64,000 nucleotides of DNA, from the NCBI GenBank assembly GCA_022747635.1, contig JAKTNV010000001.1, positions 39,575,572-39,639,571 on the forward strand, written 5' to 3'. Below are positions 37,101 to 48,028 of this stretch, in pieces; positions within the stretch are counted from its first letter, which is position 1; each line of letters begins with the position of its first letter. Below the pieces are notes generated by a model. It worked only from the letters and a program-made list of their open reading frames with translations, did no database searches and was not told the origin of the DNA. A program made the position numbers and the translations under genes. This DNA comes from Hetaerina americana (lineage: Eukaryota; Arthropoda; Insecta; Odonata; Calopterygidae).

Positions 37101-40100
37101 GGATATTCTTCATGTGGCTCCTATATGAATATGATTTTCGCGTTTTATTGTACAACAAGGCAAAATCATCGCAGTGTTTATGCATGTTGACATAAATCTG
37201 CCCTCAAAATTTGTCTTCATTAAGTATTTGATTAATTTTTGTCGCCGAAAAATGAGTGCTATAAATTTCTCGATATAATAATTTGACCTTCATCTATGCC
37301 AATAAAATCTCTCTCCTTTATAATAATATTTTGTTTTCTTTTTAACTAAAAGGAAAGTAGTCGTACGAAAACGTTCTTTATGACCCTTTCTGAGCGTTGT
37401 TAATCGCAAATACGCAGATTTAATTCGGAATTTCCCATTTAGTTTCACGGGTCCATGGGAGGTGTCAACAAGATTCTCCTGATTCGCCAGACCAACAGTA
37501 GAGATGCCTTCCACTACAGTGTGAAGTCAACAGTTAAATGCTTACAATATTATTGTATCCCTACTGCCTCATGCTTGACCTCCACGCAGTGACCGCGAGA
37601 GGTTTACCAAGCCTAAACCGAGCATTGAGTTACGAATGCTGCCAGGGGCGCCAAAAACAGTAAAGCAGAGAGATAACACGAGCATTATTACTGAACAGCC
37701 AGAAGGCAGTCATACATTTAAATGGTGTCGGTTGGAGTCAGACTCTAGTACACCCGCTATGCAGGACTTGGCATGGAGTGGGAGGACAAAAATACAGGTA
37801 AATGAAGCAAAATGGGCTTCTGGCATCCTGCACTTCCACTCTCTCCCATCCACTAATCCCTCAATCATTCTAAACGTACACGATTCTCCGCATTCCCATT
37901 CCCTTTTATCAAAGTTTACCTCGTTTAATCCTGTATCTTTGTTTTCCTTACTTATATAGGGCTTCCTGGGCCAAATTTCCCGCAATTTTCCGAATTTTGT
38001 ATCTCTACATTCCAATATCGGCTGCTTCAAAGACGGGTGGCGGGAGGTAAAGGCGAACTCATGGAAAGCTAGCATCCAAAAATGAACAAGGTTATTAATA
38101 AAATTTATAAAAATGAGAAAATATGGAAAGTTAAATTTTTGTCCCGTGGAATAATTATGTAAAGACTGCCTGAAGTAATATATTCGGTATCTGCGTTATC
38201 CGTAATTCTCTTACAGGATATCTCTATTTTAAATTTATCATTTTGATTTACAAGTGAATTGTGTATTAAGTATAGTCCTACTCAAGACACATGATTTAGT
38301 TATTATTAATAGGCGTATATAATATTAATACTTCTTCAGTACCACTCTCGAATTATTCCCTGGTACGTCAAAAATAAACCACGGAAAAAATTGGAATCAC
38401 ATCGTAAGTGGACGAGTGTACAAGTTGCAGTTTGAAAAGTCCGTGTAAAGTCAGAGAGATGATACTGCTGGTGCGTATCAAAGTTATATCCCACAAGTAA
38501 CATTCATTGAGACAGCACCCACCAAGATTCAACCAGATTGATCTTTATTTAATTGTTTTTAATTGCTCAGTGCTTAGAGTACTCTAGAATGGATAAAGCT
38601 GAGTAATTTCAAAATCTTCTGTAAGAGAATTTTTCGTGTGTTGATCAACCATAATTTTCTGAAAGGCAAATTCTCTATGGAAACTAAAGGAAGCTTGATA
38701 AATACCATGAAAAATATTTGCCTAGGATTATAATGATTAATAAATAATTTCAAAATTGTCAGAGTTGCCGCATGGGCACAGGCGGCGGGCGCTTAGTGTT
38801 CTGAACGACCTATCGAGGTCACTCACTATCTGAGAAATCATTGATGGTGGAATTGAACTGTATGTTCACTTTCGATTCATGTTACAATTATGTGTGGCTT
38901 AGCCTAGCTAGCACTTCGTTCACCTTTGAAAAAAACGTTTCTATAGCACACAATCATCGAAAGTAGACTGTCTAGTGAGTTTCTTTATCTTTTATCATGT
39001 TTTGTGTATGTAATACAAGTTTTTCTTATTAATCATTTTTTATTGCAACCAAATCCTTCTTACTTCCTCTTAATCCGTTCGTTATTCCCATCATGTCCGG
39101 ATTATGGTCGATGTGTTTGCCCAATTAGTCAACCGTCACCCGCTCGGATCTCAAATAGATTATCAGCATTCTGTACATGGTCATTTAATTAAATGTCCTT
39201 TAAGTCTTCGTTTCTGCAACGAGCATTACTTTTACTGTAAGCAACCGCCTTTATTCTATATTGAATTCTCCGCCTTAATTATCCTTTTTTTCTTTATCCC
39301 TCCCTCCTAATCGCTACGCCATGCACCCTTTACCGCCGAAGTAAAGCATGAAACTCGGTACATGTCTCTCAAATGAGGCAGCATCATATTCGCGTTAACA
39401 ATGACCACTCCCTTGCTAATGTATCGATTGCTCCAAAAGACATACACCGGAGGGGAGTGTTAGCTTCCATGCTATGTAAGCGTGGTTATAATTGTCTCGG
39501 TTTTTAGCCACAATCCCTGGACATAAGCTCTATTTCAAACAGAATTCCGTATTTGTAGTTCAGGGATAGCCTACTTAACTTGTAAGGCAAAGTGATTTCT
39601 CTTAATTTTTCAAGAGTCTAAATAGATGGGCAATATGACATAGTTATATTTTATTGATATAAATCATGCACGGTATGCCTCACTAAAACTAGTACGCCGC
39701 CTGCAATAAACCGATGGCCCTTGAGCCATGCTGAATACTACTTTCATTAAATATCTTTCTACTAATATATACTTGTGACTTACTAGGGCTAAATGACTTA
39801 TTTTTCCGTTATCATCCATTGTAATACTACGCGAAAAATCGATTAATAAAAATAAAAATTATTAAAATATTATAGTTGGCTATAACAACTAGTATTCAAT
39901 TATTTACCACTTTGGTAAATCAATTCACTAGGTACTATAAATACAGGAAAAAATATCAATGGTATTACTTCCCAAGAAACATAAATGAAAATTGTCTAGC
40001 TATATTATAAAAGTTTATTATATTTTACTGAGGCATTATCATATCAAATTATATAATAACACATCTGTATTATAAATATCGGAGAATATCTATGAACTCT

Positions 40101-40660
40101 ATAAGTACCGTGAAATATTAGTATGAGCCGTAGTGCGAACTTCAGATGTCACAGTAAGAATAGTATAAGAGGAAGTGATTGCTTTCCAAGAACAATACGA
40201 ATGATTAGCGGATTTAATTCTCTTCTCCTGTGACTTTTGAAACTATATTGTGGTCATTTGATACTTTGGCTGATCTATTTTATTCTTGTTCAAGGTTATA
40301 ACTCCGAGAGAAGTATGGCCATTCAAGATTATTAATCCATCATATAACTGGCCATGGTAAATGACCAAAAGATTTTTTAATTGACGACTGATGAATATCA
40401 ATTCTAATGCATGATGTCTCACTATATTATGAGGTAGGTATGAGGTATCAGTGTAAAATGCCACCAGATACCAAATGTCTAGTCTTTTAAGAGGACATTA
40501 ATGTGCTATTTAATATATAATCAATTAATTACCCTAGGGTACACAGTTCAATTCCTTTGACTCGTACATTTAGAATGCAGTATCATTATTATTTAAAGTG
40601 TGCCCGTAAAGGAAATAAATGGGGGCATTCATGTTCTCAAAGGTTTACAAGCGAGGATAA
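34141..40660. other. Long AT-rich block, no recognisable gene
   Basis: This is the longest stretch without an island. The interval 37290-38075 is less AT-rich and holds mixed-composition frames (37290-37514 minus, 37636-37959 plus, 37710-38075 minus), none with a recognisable domain. The rest shows nothing. Confidence 0.5.
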
Positions 40661-41245
40661 GGGTAAATGCTAAGTCACGGACTTAGATTACGTTTTCCTC
40701 TGTACGCTTGTTCCAGAGCTAAGGCTGCGTCGACAATCGAATTCCAGCAATCCAAGGTTATTCAAAGAAATGGCTCGGCCGTCGTCAAAGTCTATAGGCG
40801 TCACATCAGCCGTGTGTGGAATTCTGTTTCTGAAAATCTGATTGCTGCAAACCTTTTCCCCCTCCTATCCGTCCTAAAGAAACGGTATTCTCGCATCTCT
40901 CAATCGTGGAAAGCAAGTCGTGTTTCGAGGTGTCCACCTCTTTCCCATATCTCCCTTCACTTATCTCTCCCCTCCTCCGTATCTAACTCCAATTCCTGCT
41001 CTCTTAACCAACCTATTCCTGCTCTAGTTCCTCTACCGTTGTTCAGAGAGGACGAAGTGACAGTGCACTTCAATATCTATCCTTTTTCCTCTTTCCTTAT
41101 TCTCCGTGCACGATCTTTCTTTCGTGATCCCTGCCTCAGGATTCTACTTACCCATAGTACGATCACCTTTTTCACTGGTATTAAAAGCGTACAAAGTTAC
41201 TGTATTATAATTTTTGATTACGTAGAAAATGCTGAGCCCCTTTAG
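40661..41245. other. Moderate GC island with a 192-codon open frame
   Basis: The plus strand is open for 192 codons (40667-41245). Composition is more balanced than in the other islands, with a Ser/Leu/Pro-rich middle. No signal peptide, domain or motif is convincing. It may be an unrecognised exon, or chance in a pyrimidine-biased segment. Confidence 0.35.
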
Positions 41246-41990
41246 ATACTTTTATCTATACTTTACTCTCCACAGTGGATTCTTGAAGAAATGGTAATTT
41301 TAATTTAAGGATATAGAGTTTTAGTAACTTGAAGAGATAGAGTTGAAATAAAATGCGTCGATATTTTGTTGTATTTAATTACGCTGTCTTGAGATAAGAT
41401 ATTTAATGTTTTTCTGAGTGCCTAATTACTTTAAATATCAATTATCGGGTTATAAGTAGCATGTATACCTGTTTCAAAATTCGCTGATATCATTATTTTC
41501 GTTACTGAAATCAACTATCTTTACAATTATAAATTACTCAATATTCCATTGTACAACATTTTATTTGAGATTTGTAGGATTTATTAACTTTTCCGGTAAT
41601 CATATTGAATAATTATCCAAGAATACATTTTATTCTTTTTTGATTTCCACTCCAGGCGTACTTTTCCATCCTTGTAATATTTATTTATCCAATTACCTTC
41701 ACTCTGACGTTTTAACAATCTTTGCAAAAACGATTTTTACTGTCAAAGAGTGGCCAAAATACCATAATTTCTATCTTTTATTGAATATTTAAAAAATCTA
41801 TTATTTTACGGTTGGTTAATAAATGGGCTCTCAGAATTTCCTCAATGTACTTGTTTCCATTGCTTACTAGAGCCTCCTGTATTTCTTAGCGCTATCTCGA
41901 ATGTCCTGTAGCTTGCTTCTAAGTTCTTCCATTCTCAGAATCTCCGTTGGCGTTTGATATGATTTTTATCTCATGGACAGGATATGTAGC
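41246..41990. other. AT-rich DNA, no recognisable gene
   Basis: Nothing identifiable. Confidence 0.55.
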
Positions 41991-43215
41991 ATTTTTTGGT
42001 AGGGATTAGCCTTATTGAAGAAGAAAATTGCTCATACTTTTCCTTCCTCGATTCAAGATCCTATCAAATCTGCTTACCTATCAACCTTATTCAATCTCCC
42101 TTGCCTTTCCCGCCATTCCCATTTCGCCGCCTCCTCAAGCCCTTCAAAGGCAAGTTTTGTGGGAGGGGGGGGGGTGGTCGTCGTGCCTCAGTAAAAACCT
42201 CCTCTTCTTATCTTCCACTTTACATCCCTCCCAATTTCCCCCTTCCGTCCCTTTTACTCCGCTCCCTCCCGTCCCATCTCTCTTCTTTTTACGTTCCACG
42301 TCTGTTCCTTTAGTCAGTCGCGCGCCAAAGCCACACCTGATCCCCCGTTCGCGGCTGCGCGGTGCTGGCATCGCGGCCAGAGAGTCACAAAGGACAGCGG
42401 ATTCCATTTTCTTTCCTTTTTTTCCATCTCTCCACGTTCTCTACGTGATTAGCGTTGACTCGTGGGGAAGTGGTCGAGCGATCATTTCTCGAGAGCTGCA
42501 CCGTTCTCTCTCTCTTGTCTCCACTCCACCCTCAAACGTCCTCTGCCTTTACCGTTTCCGTACCCCTTCACTACATCTTCTCCTCTCAATCCCTAGTGTC
42601 CCTCCCTCCGAAACACACCCTTGCCTCCTCTCTCCGAAAACTGCCCGCATTTCCCCATCCCCAAACTCCTCTGGTACTCTTCCCCACTGTCCACTTGCCA
42701 CCCGCCCGCGAGTGTTGCCTCAGGCTGGTCCCACTCCCTGCTCTTCCCTCTTCCTCTCTCATCCCCTCAACTCCTCCTTCCCTCGTGATTGATGACCGGG
42801 AGCGGACGAAGGGAACCTCTCGCCAAAAGCTTATGCCCCCCACCCTTCCCTCTCCCCCTTGCTTCACCCCCAACCCCCCTCTTCCTCCGCCCACGCTTGG
42901 GGGAGTCCCGTAACCACGGTGCACGGAAGGGGCGAAGGTGGACGAAAAAACGGCGAGGCGGAAGAATGGGCAGATGGGAGAGGGAGCGATGGAATGTGGG
43001 TGGAGACGCTGGGGGTTCGGATGTGGATGGAGGGGAAATAGTGGCGGCTGCGAAGAATGGGGTGGGCGTAGTGGTGAGGGCCGAGAAGGAAGGGGTATTT
43101 CCCCTCGGCAGCGCGGCGCGTAGCAGGGGGGTGAGGGAGAGATGAAGGCGAGGAGGATAAGGAAGGAGAGGGAGGAAGCGAGCGGGCAGGGGAATAAGAA
43201 TGTTTGAGGATAGAA
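41991..43215. other. Large GC island, pyrimidine-to-purine switch
   Basis: The plus strand is pyrimidine-rich from 42050 to about 42900, with one G-rich interruption (GGGA followed by G10, 42161-42174). It flips to purine-rich from 42910 to 43215. Two 254-codon frames on opposite strands (42028-42792 plus, 42586-43350 minus) overlap and are low complexity. Confidence 0.7.
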
Positions 43216-44050
43216 AGGGTTGGACATAACGAGACAGACGATCCAAAGGTTTAATTTGGTCCAAATTGAGACAGTAAGGATTTTGGCCATCGTTAAGAAG
43301 TGAAATTCCAAGAAAAACGTGAAAGTAGAGGATCTCAGACATTGTGACACGAAACACTGCTTTGACCAGAGGAAGTCTACGGTGTAGAACGAGCTCGAGG
43401 TTTAGTGCATTGCCTTTATAATAGTAAATTTGGCTAGGACATCTTTATTTTAGAAAGCATTAACTTTCCTGTTGAGAAAACTTTGACAAACAAGGAACAA
43501 ATGTATTCCCATAGTTACTCAAAAAGGCTAAACTTAAGTCATATTTTGTCAGGAGAAACGAGAGAAGTACTTATCTCAGTAGTGTGTGACTTTTAAAGGG
43601 GTAAATTAAATTAATGCAACTATCGTATACTTTGCCAAAAGGAAAAAAACATAATCGAGGAAAATTATTTCACGCTGGTAAATAATCCATGTTTCACATT
43701 TTATGTCATATGAGCTAGCTACTTAAACGGAAGGGCATTTGCAAAACAGTCACTACATACTTAGCAGCGTTTACATAATGACTATTAACGCCTTAATTTT
43801 CTCCATTTGAGTTAAAATAATTAAATTAGAAAAAGCAATGCTACTTGTAAAATTAAACACTACTAGCAACTCAAAGAGTGATTTCATGCAGTATAATCTA
43901 CAAATTTTTGGAAGCGAATATTCCCATAAGTATGTAAAATGTAAAGTTGATTTTACAATAGTAAGGTAGCTCAGTTAAAGTAACACGCGTAGAAAAATTC
44001 CAAATGGAAATGTTTGAATAATTTGAGTAAATTGCGACTGTTAAAACACA
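43216..44050. other. AT-rich DNA, no recognisable gene
   Basis: Nothing identifiable. Confidence 0.55.
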
Positions 44051-44935
44051 ATTATGAAGTGTAAGGAAGAAAAGGCAGAGAGCGAGAGAGGGAATGGAGG
44101 AGTAATCAAAAAAGAAGACTCAGAGGTTTGGAGAAGGAACGGAGATCAGAGGGGGAAGGAAGAGGATAGGATGAAGCGTTGTAAGAGAGCACGTAGAAAA
44201 AAGTGCGAGCACCTATATGTCATATTCCCCTCAGAGGATCCCCGCTTTTCCCCATCCTCCCACCGCGCCCTCTCTTTTCCCCATCCCTCCCCACCTTCCC
44301 CTCACCCGAGCATGCCCACATGCTCCCCGACCTCCTTTCCATCAACCTTCCACCCACCTCCACCCCTCAGCACCAAGTCCGCACACTCCAAGCCGTTTTT
44401 TTATCCTCCTCTCCCGCTGTCTCCACCCCTCACCCAACCCATCCCCGCCCATTTCCTCCCGGCGCTCTTTGAGTGTGTAACGTAGCAGTAGGTCCCTCGA
44501 GGGATGGGATGGGAAAGGGATGTGTGTACGGGTGAATTGGGAGGGGGACGTTTGGGTTGCGAGGGGACGAAGGGACCTGGGTGGGGATAGGTTGGCGGGA
44601 GATGGCGAAATAACGACTGGTTTGAGGGGAACGGGGGGATGAGGAAGGAGGGAGAAGTTTGGGTGTCGTGTGCAAGGGAGGAGCGGCTGTGTCGTGACAG
44701 GCCCCGACGATCGTCGGACTGCGGAAGGTTTGTCGAGACAACGGCGGGAATCACTCCACGTAGTCTTGAGCGATCGCGTTACATGAAATGGGAGAATTTT
44801 TTCCCACAGACACAAGCCTACCTATGTACGCATTCACCTTCCGGTGCCATCACGTCGCTGCGCCTTGTCGCAGTAGTTGGCCGTTATTTTATTTCTCTCG
44901 TACCCGTTTTCGGAGATGAGAAATTGAAAGAAAAA
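44051..44935. other. GC island, compact purine-pyrimidine-purine
   Basis: Purine-rich 44054-44205, pyrimidine-rich 44220-44460, purine-rich 44490-44700. The last block contains closely spaced G-runs at 44539-44566 that fit a G-quadruplex. Overlapping frames of 87-157 codons on both strands are explained by composition. Confidence 0.7.
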
Positions 44936-47073
44936 ATTTAGCAAGTATTAGAGGTTTACGTGAGCCCGCTGCGATACAGCCTCTAACTCGCTGCGTTTCC
45001 AAGTTAATGGTAGGATAACTGTTATAACTTTTAGGATCGTGTCAAAGTCGACTTTCAGGTACCACAATTCTAGCAATTCCGGTTAAATCTGTATTTCTAC
45101 TGGAAATATTTTACACTGGCTTTCGCAGGAGGTAATTATTTCTACGTGGAGAAAAAATTTTCTGACAACTGGTTACAGACATCAATGATTAAATAAACAC
45201 AAATCGTGAAAAAGAAAATGAAATTATTTTTACATTTTAGAATAAACCGGTGACGTAAATTTGTAAGTCACTGTTAAATATTTCTTCATATTCCCGTGCA
45301 CGCACAAAGGGTACAGGGTTAACGTCAAATTCAAGTGTTTATCTTCGGAAACTAAACTTATAAATTAGAGAAAAAATTCAACAAAAATGTTTGGGGAAGC
45401 ACTAAAAAATCTTGTATATGTTCAACTCAACATGAATTAAACCCTCTTACTTAAATAGGATCTACTTTAATGGATATTTATTTGCGGAATCCATCGCCAA
45501 GCACATACTCGTATATATGCTCCTTTACTTTTCTGAGTTTCAAAATTTGGCTTTCGATCTTCTACAATTACAGTATATGTGCGTTCTCGTGCCCGACTCC
45601 TAAGTTTTTTTAATATTATGTATTAAAAGAGCTGAGCTGTGGCTCAAATAAATCATCGTGTGTCGCCACACTGAGCAATGAGTTCCAGAAATTAGATCCA
45701 AAACTTCTTTAAGGAGCGCTCCAAAATGTCACAAACGATTTTAACACTACCGAAAAAAATAATGGCTGCTTTCAACCGTGCATTAAGAAGATCACTGTTC
45801 GATCACTTGGTTGTGTTCTATTCACGCTGGTTTTGGGAGTATCTCGCCAGATGTAATACATTCTGCAATAGACTCTTAAGCGGGATAAAATTAATGAAAA
45901 CAGCATATTCGCCACGACCAGCCTTGGTGAAATATTTCTACCGTGGTTTATCTTATGACTTGCACTTGCTCTGGACGTCTACTTGCAAAGTATGAACAGA
46001 ATTTTTTGTAACCAAATCTGTGGGAGATTTAGAGGTCCAAATATTTCTTGTGAAAAAGGGTCAATGTGAAATTGTGGAAAAGGTGTTTCTTTAGCATTAA
46101 TGTGACGTGAACGGCGGAAAGCGGAGAGGGTGTTTCATTAGAGTTAACGTTCCTGTAAAATGAATTTTTCAGTCATAAAAGTTCTCTTTTTGTATAAATT
46201 TGCATAAAGTAAGTTACACCCTGTTTAATCAATGGTTATCATATGTTCAGATTCACAAGTAACCACAAATATCTTACACAAAGACGCACTCTTGGTTCGA
46301 TTGTTCAAGTGACTGATCACGTTTGTTTCTCATTTGAGACAATTGCAAATGTCCGACTTAATTATGAATTGTAAAACGCATCAACACGTCAGTTATCGAA
46401 AGCCATTTTTTCCTGTTTTCCTTTTCCTGTAAGTAAATAAAAATAAAGCAAAAAAATAAAAAGAGGATTTAAAAAGCGGATAGTTATGTTCAACAATTTA
46501 CTTGCAAAATCCACTTGTAATTCTTAAAAGAATTAATCATTTTTTGTAGCTTTACGAACATAAGACATTAAAGAGGCTCCTTATTATCTTTCTTGTCATT
46601 TACAGTCCCTGTCGGTGACGAGAGAAATTACTGAGAAAGTATTATCGCAAAATATTTTAGTTCAGTGAAGCAGATTGTCAAGGAATGATTCTGAAAATTT
46701 CGGTCAACGGAAGAAAAAGTAGGAAGGAGATACTCAGGAATTCTATTTGCAAAAGGAGATGGAAAAAGATCAGAACGGCGGAGCATATAATCAATTACAG
46801 CTATAATTAGGGAGAGGGAGGGCTCAGTGGAAGAAGGTAAAATGTTAAAGTAAAGAAAATAAACTCTGCTTCAATGGAACCCAAAGATCACTCCTCTTTA
46901 CCCATTTTGTCATATTAAAGGGCAAAGGATGATCAAGCAGCCTTGATAGAAAATAGTGTTCTGTGATTGCTTTAATGTATAAATGAATGCATTATAAGGA
47001 AATGAAGAAATTTTAGCCATTGTGATCAGTAAGAAGCGATTGAAAATTCATCGTAAAAATGACGTATGCAGCA
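44936..47073. other. AT-rich DNA, no recognisable gene
   Basis: The 89-codon frame at 45726-45995 is unrecognised. Nothing else is supported up to the mariner insertion. Confidence 0.55.
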
Positions 47074-47075
47074 TA

Positions 47076-47109
47076 CAGGGTCGCACCCAACAGTGGTAGG
47101 ACTGATTTT
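47076..47109 (+). repeat. Deleted mariner left terminal inverted repeat
   Basis: 34 bp beginning CAGGGTCGCACCCAACAG, preceded by TA. It matches the right end at 33 of 34 positions by eye. Confidence 0.92.
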
Positions 47110-47146
47110 TTTACAAGAATTTTATTGACGATATACAAACATCGAC

Positions 47147-47944
47147 TTAATAATCTTCAAAGTATGCTCCTTGAGCTGCTACACACTTAGTATAACGTTG
47201 CTCCCATTCCCTGTACGCCTGCTGGAAATTTTCTTTGGGGATGCCGTTGATGACCCTCGTCGAAGCCTCTTGAACGGCCTTTATAGAGTCAAAACGTCGC
47301 CCCTTGAGCTGTCTTTTCATCGAGGGGAAGAAGAAGAAGTCCGGTGGTGCCAGATCGGGAGAATAGGGCGGGTGCGGCAACGTGGCAACGCCGTATTTGG
47401 CCAGGAGCTGTCTGACGACGAGCGCGCCATGGCACGGCATTTTCGGCACCATCTTGGCGCACACCTTGCGCATGGCCAAATCCTGTGAAATAATGCGTTG
47501 GACGTTGGATGCAGACAGACCCAACTGGTCTGCAATTTCTTCACTGGTTAAGCGTCGGTCTGTGTTCAGCAGTGTCCACACTCTGTCCACATTCGTGTCG
47601 GTTCTTGCCGTCGACGGCCGTCCGGAGCGATGGTCGTCTTCAACGAGCTCCCTACCCTCTTTAAACAACTTGTGCCACTCAAATACTGTGGAACGGCTTA
47701 AGGTAGTGTCCCCATAAGTCTGCTTGATCATATCGAGGGTCTCAGTTGCCGTCTTCCCGAGTTTCGCATAAAACTTCACGGAATTCATTTTGTTTTTCGA
47801 CAGATTCATTTTGTTTTTCGACAGATTCATTTTGTTTTTCGACGCGAACAAAAAACTTGCTTCACTAAAAACGGTGTCCTCACTCAGCGACAGCCTGCAG
47901 GCGACTGAATTTGGTGTTGGTCTGTTGCTAAGAGCCCCCTCCAC
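47147..47944 (-). CDS. Mariner transposase derivative lacking catalytic core
   Basis: An open frame of up to 265 codons survives the internal deletion. Family homology begins at MNSVKFYAKLGKTATET (Met at 47786-47788). The upstream residues from 47944 include three copies of a KNKMNLS repeat and look like translated leader, so the true start is uncertain. The helix-turn-helix region is complete, with HRSGRPSTARTD between its two halves, and it reaches the linker AKMVPK. There the frame jumps (near 47432-47441) directly to PCHGALVVRQLLAKYG, which normally follows the second catalytic Asp. The first two catalytic Asp residues are therefore gone, and only the third (SPDLAPPDFFFF) remains. The C-terminus is normal (AYFEDY). 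It cannot catalyse transposition, but a DNA-binding product could compete for ends. Confidence 0.88.
   Translation of the reverse strand: MEGALSNRPTPNSVACRLSLSEDTVFSEASFLFASKNKMNLSKNKMNLSKNKMNSVKFYAKLGKTATETLDMIKQTYGDTTLSRSTVFEWHKLFKEGRELVEDDHRSGRPSTARTDTNVDRVWTLLNTDRRLTSEEIADQLGLSASNVQRIISQDLAMRKVCAKMVPKMPCHGALVVRQLLAKYGVATLPHPPYSPDLAPPDFFFFPSMKRQLKGRRFDSIKAVQEASTRVINGIPKENFQQAYREWEQRYTKCVAAQGAYFEDY
47783..47843 (-). repeat. 21-bp tandem repeat, about three units
   Basis: The unit ATTCATTTTGTTTTTCGACA plus G occurs at 47783-47803 and 47804-47824, then for 19 bases at 47825-47843. The full units are identical. On the minus strand it encodes a repeated KNKMNLS heptad just ahead of the conserved transposase N-terminus. 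Being a multiple of three, it leaves the frame open and adds extra Met codons. Confidence 0.93.
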
Positions 47945-47992
47945 CTTACCCTGCCAGGCAGACCCCCCTCCACCGCTCCGTTCGCGCCAGAG

Positions 47993-48026
47993 AAAATCAG
48001 TCCTACCACTTTTGGGTGCGACCCTG
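47993..48026 (-). repeat. Deleted mariner right terminal inverted repeat
   Basis: 34 bp, the inverted partner of the left end with one mismatch, followed by TATA, of which the first TA is the target duplication. Confidence 0.92.
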
Positions 48027-48028
48027 TA

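Larger units (their letters stand above)
47076..48026 (-). mobile_element. Internally deleted mariner, both ends intact
   Basis: This 951-bp element is bounded by 34-bp terminal inverted repeats with a single mismatch (position 16) that start CAGGGTCGCACCCAA. It is flanked by TA at 47074-47075 and 48027-48028. The size is about 350 bp short of a typical 1.3-kb mariner, and the missing part is the middle of the transposase gene. It is a non-autonomous derivative that could still be mobilised by a matching transposase. The ends differ from those of the 59-kb family, so it is a separate lineage. Confidence 0.93.

Noticed and set aside
42028..43350. 254-codon frames on both strands
   Set aside because: They overlap on opposite strands exactly where the composition flips, and each follows the pyrimidine-rich strand. 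They are low complexity with no domain.
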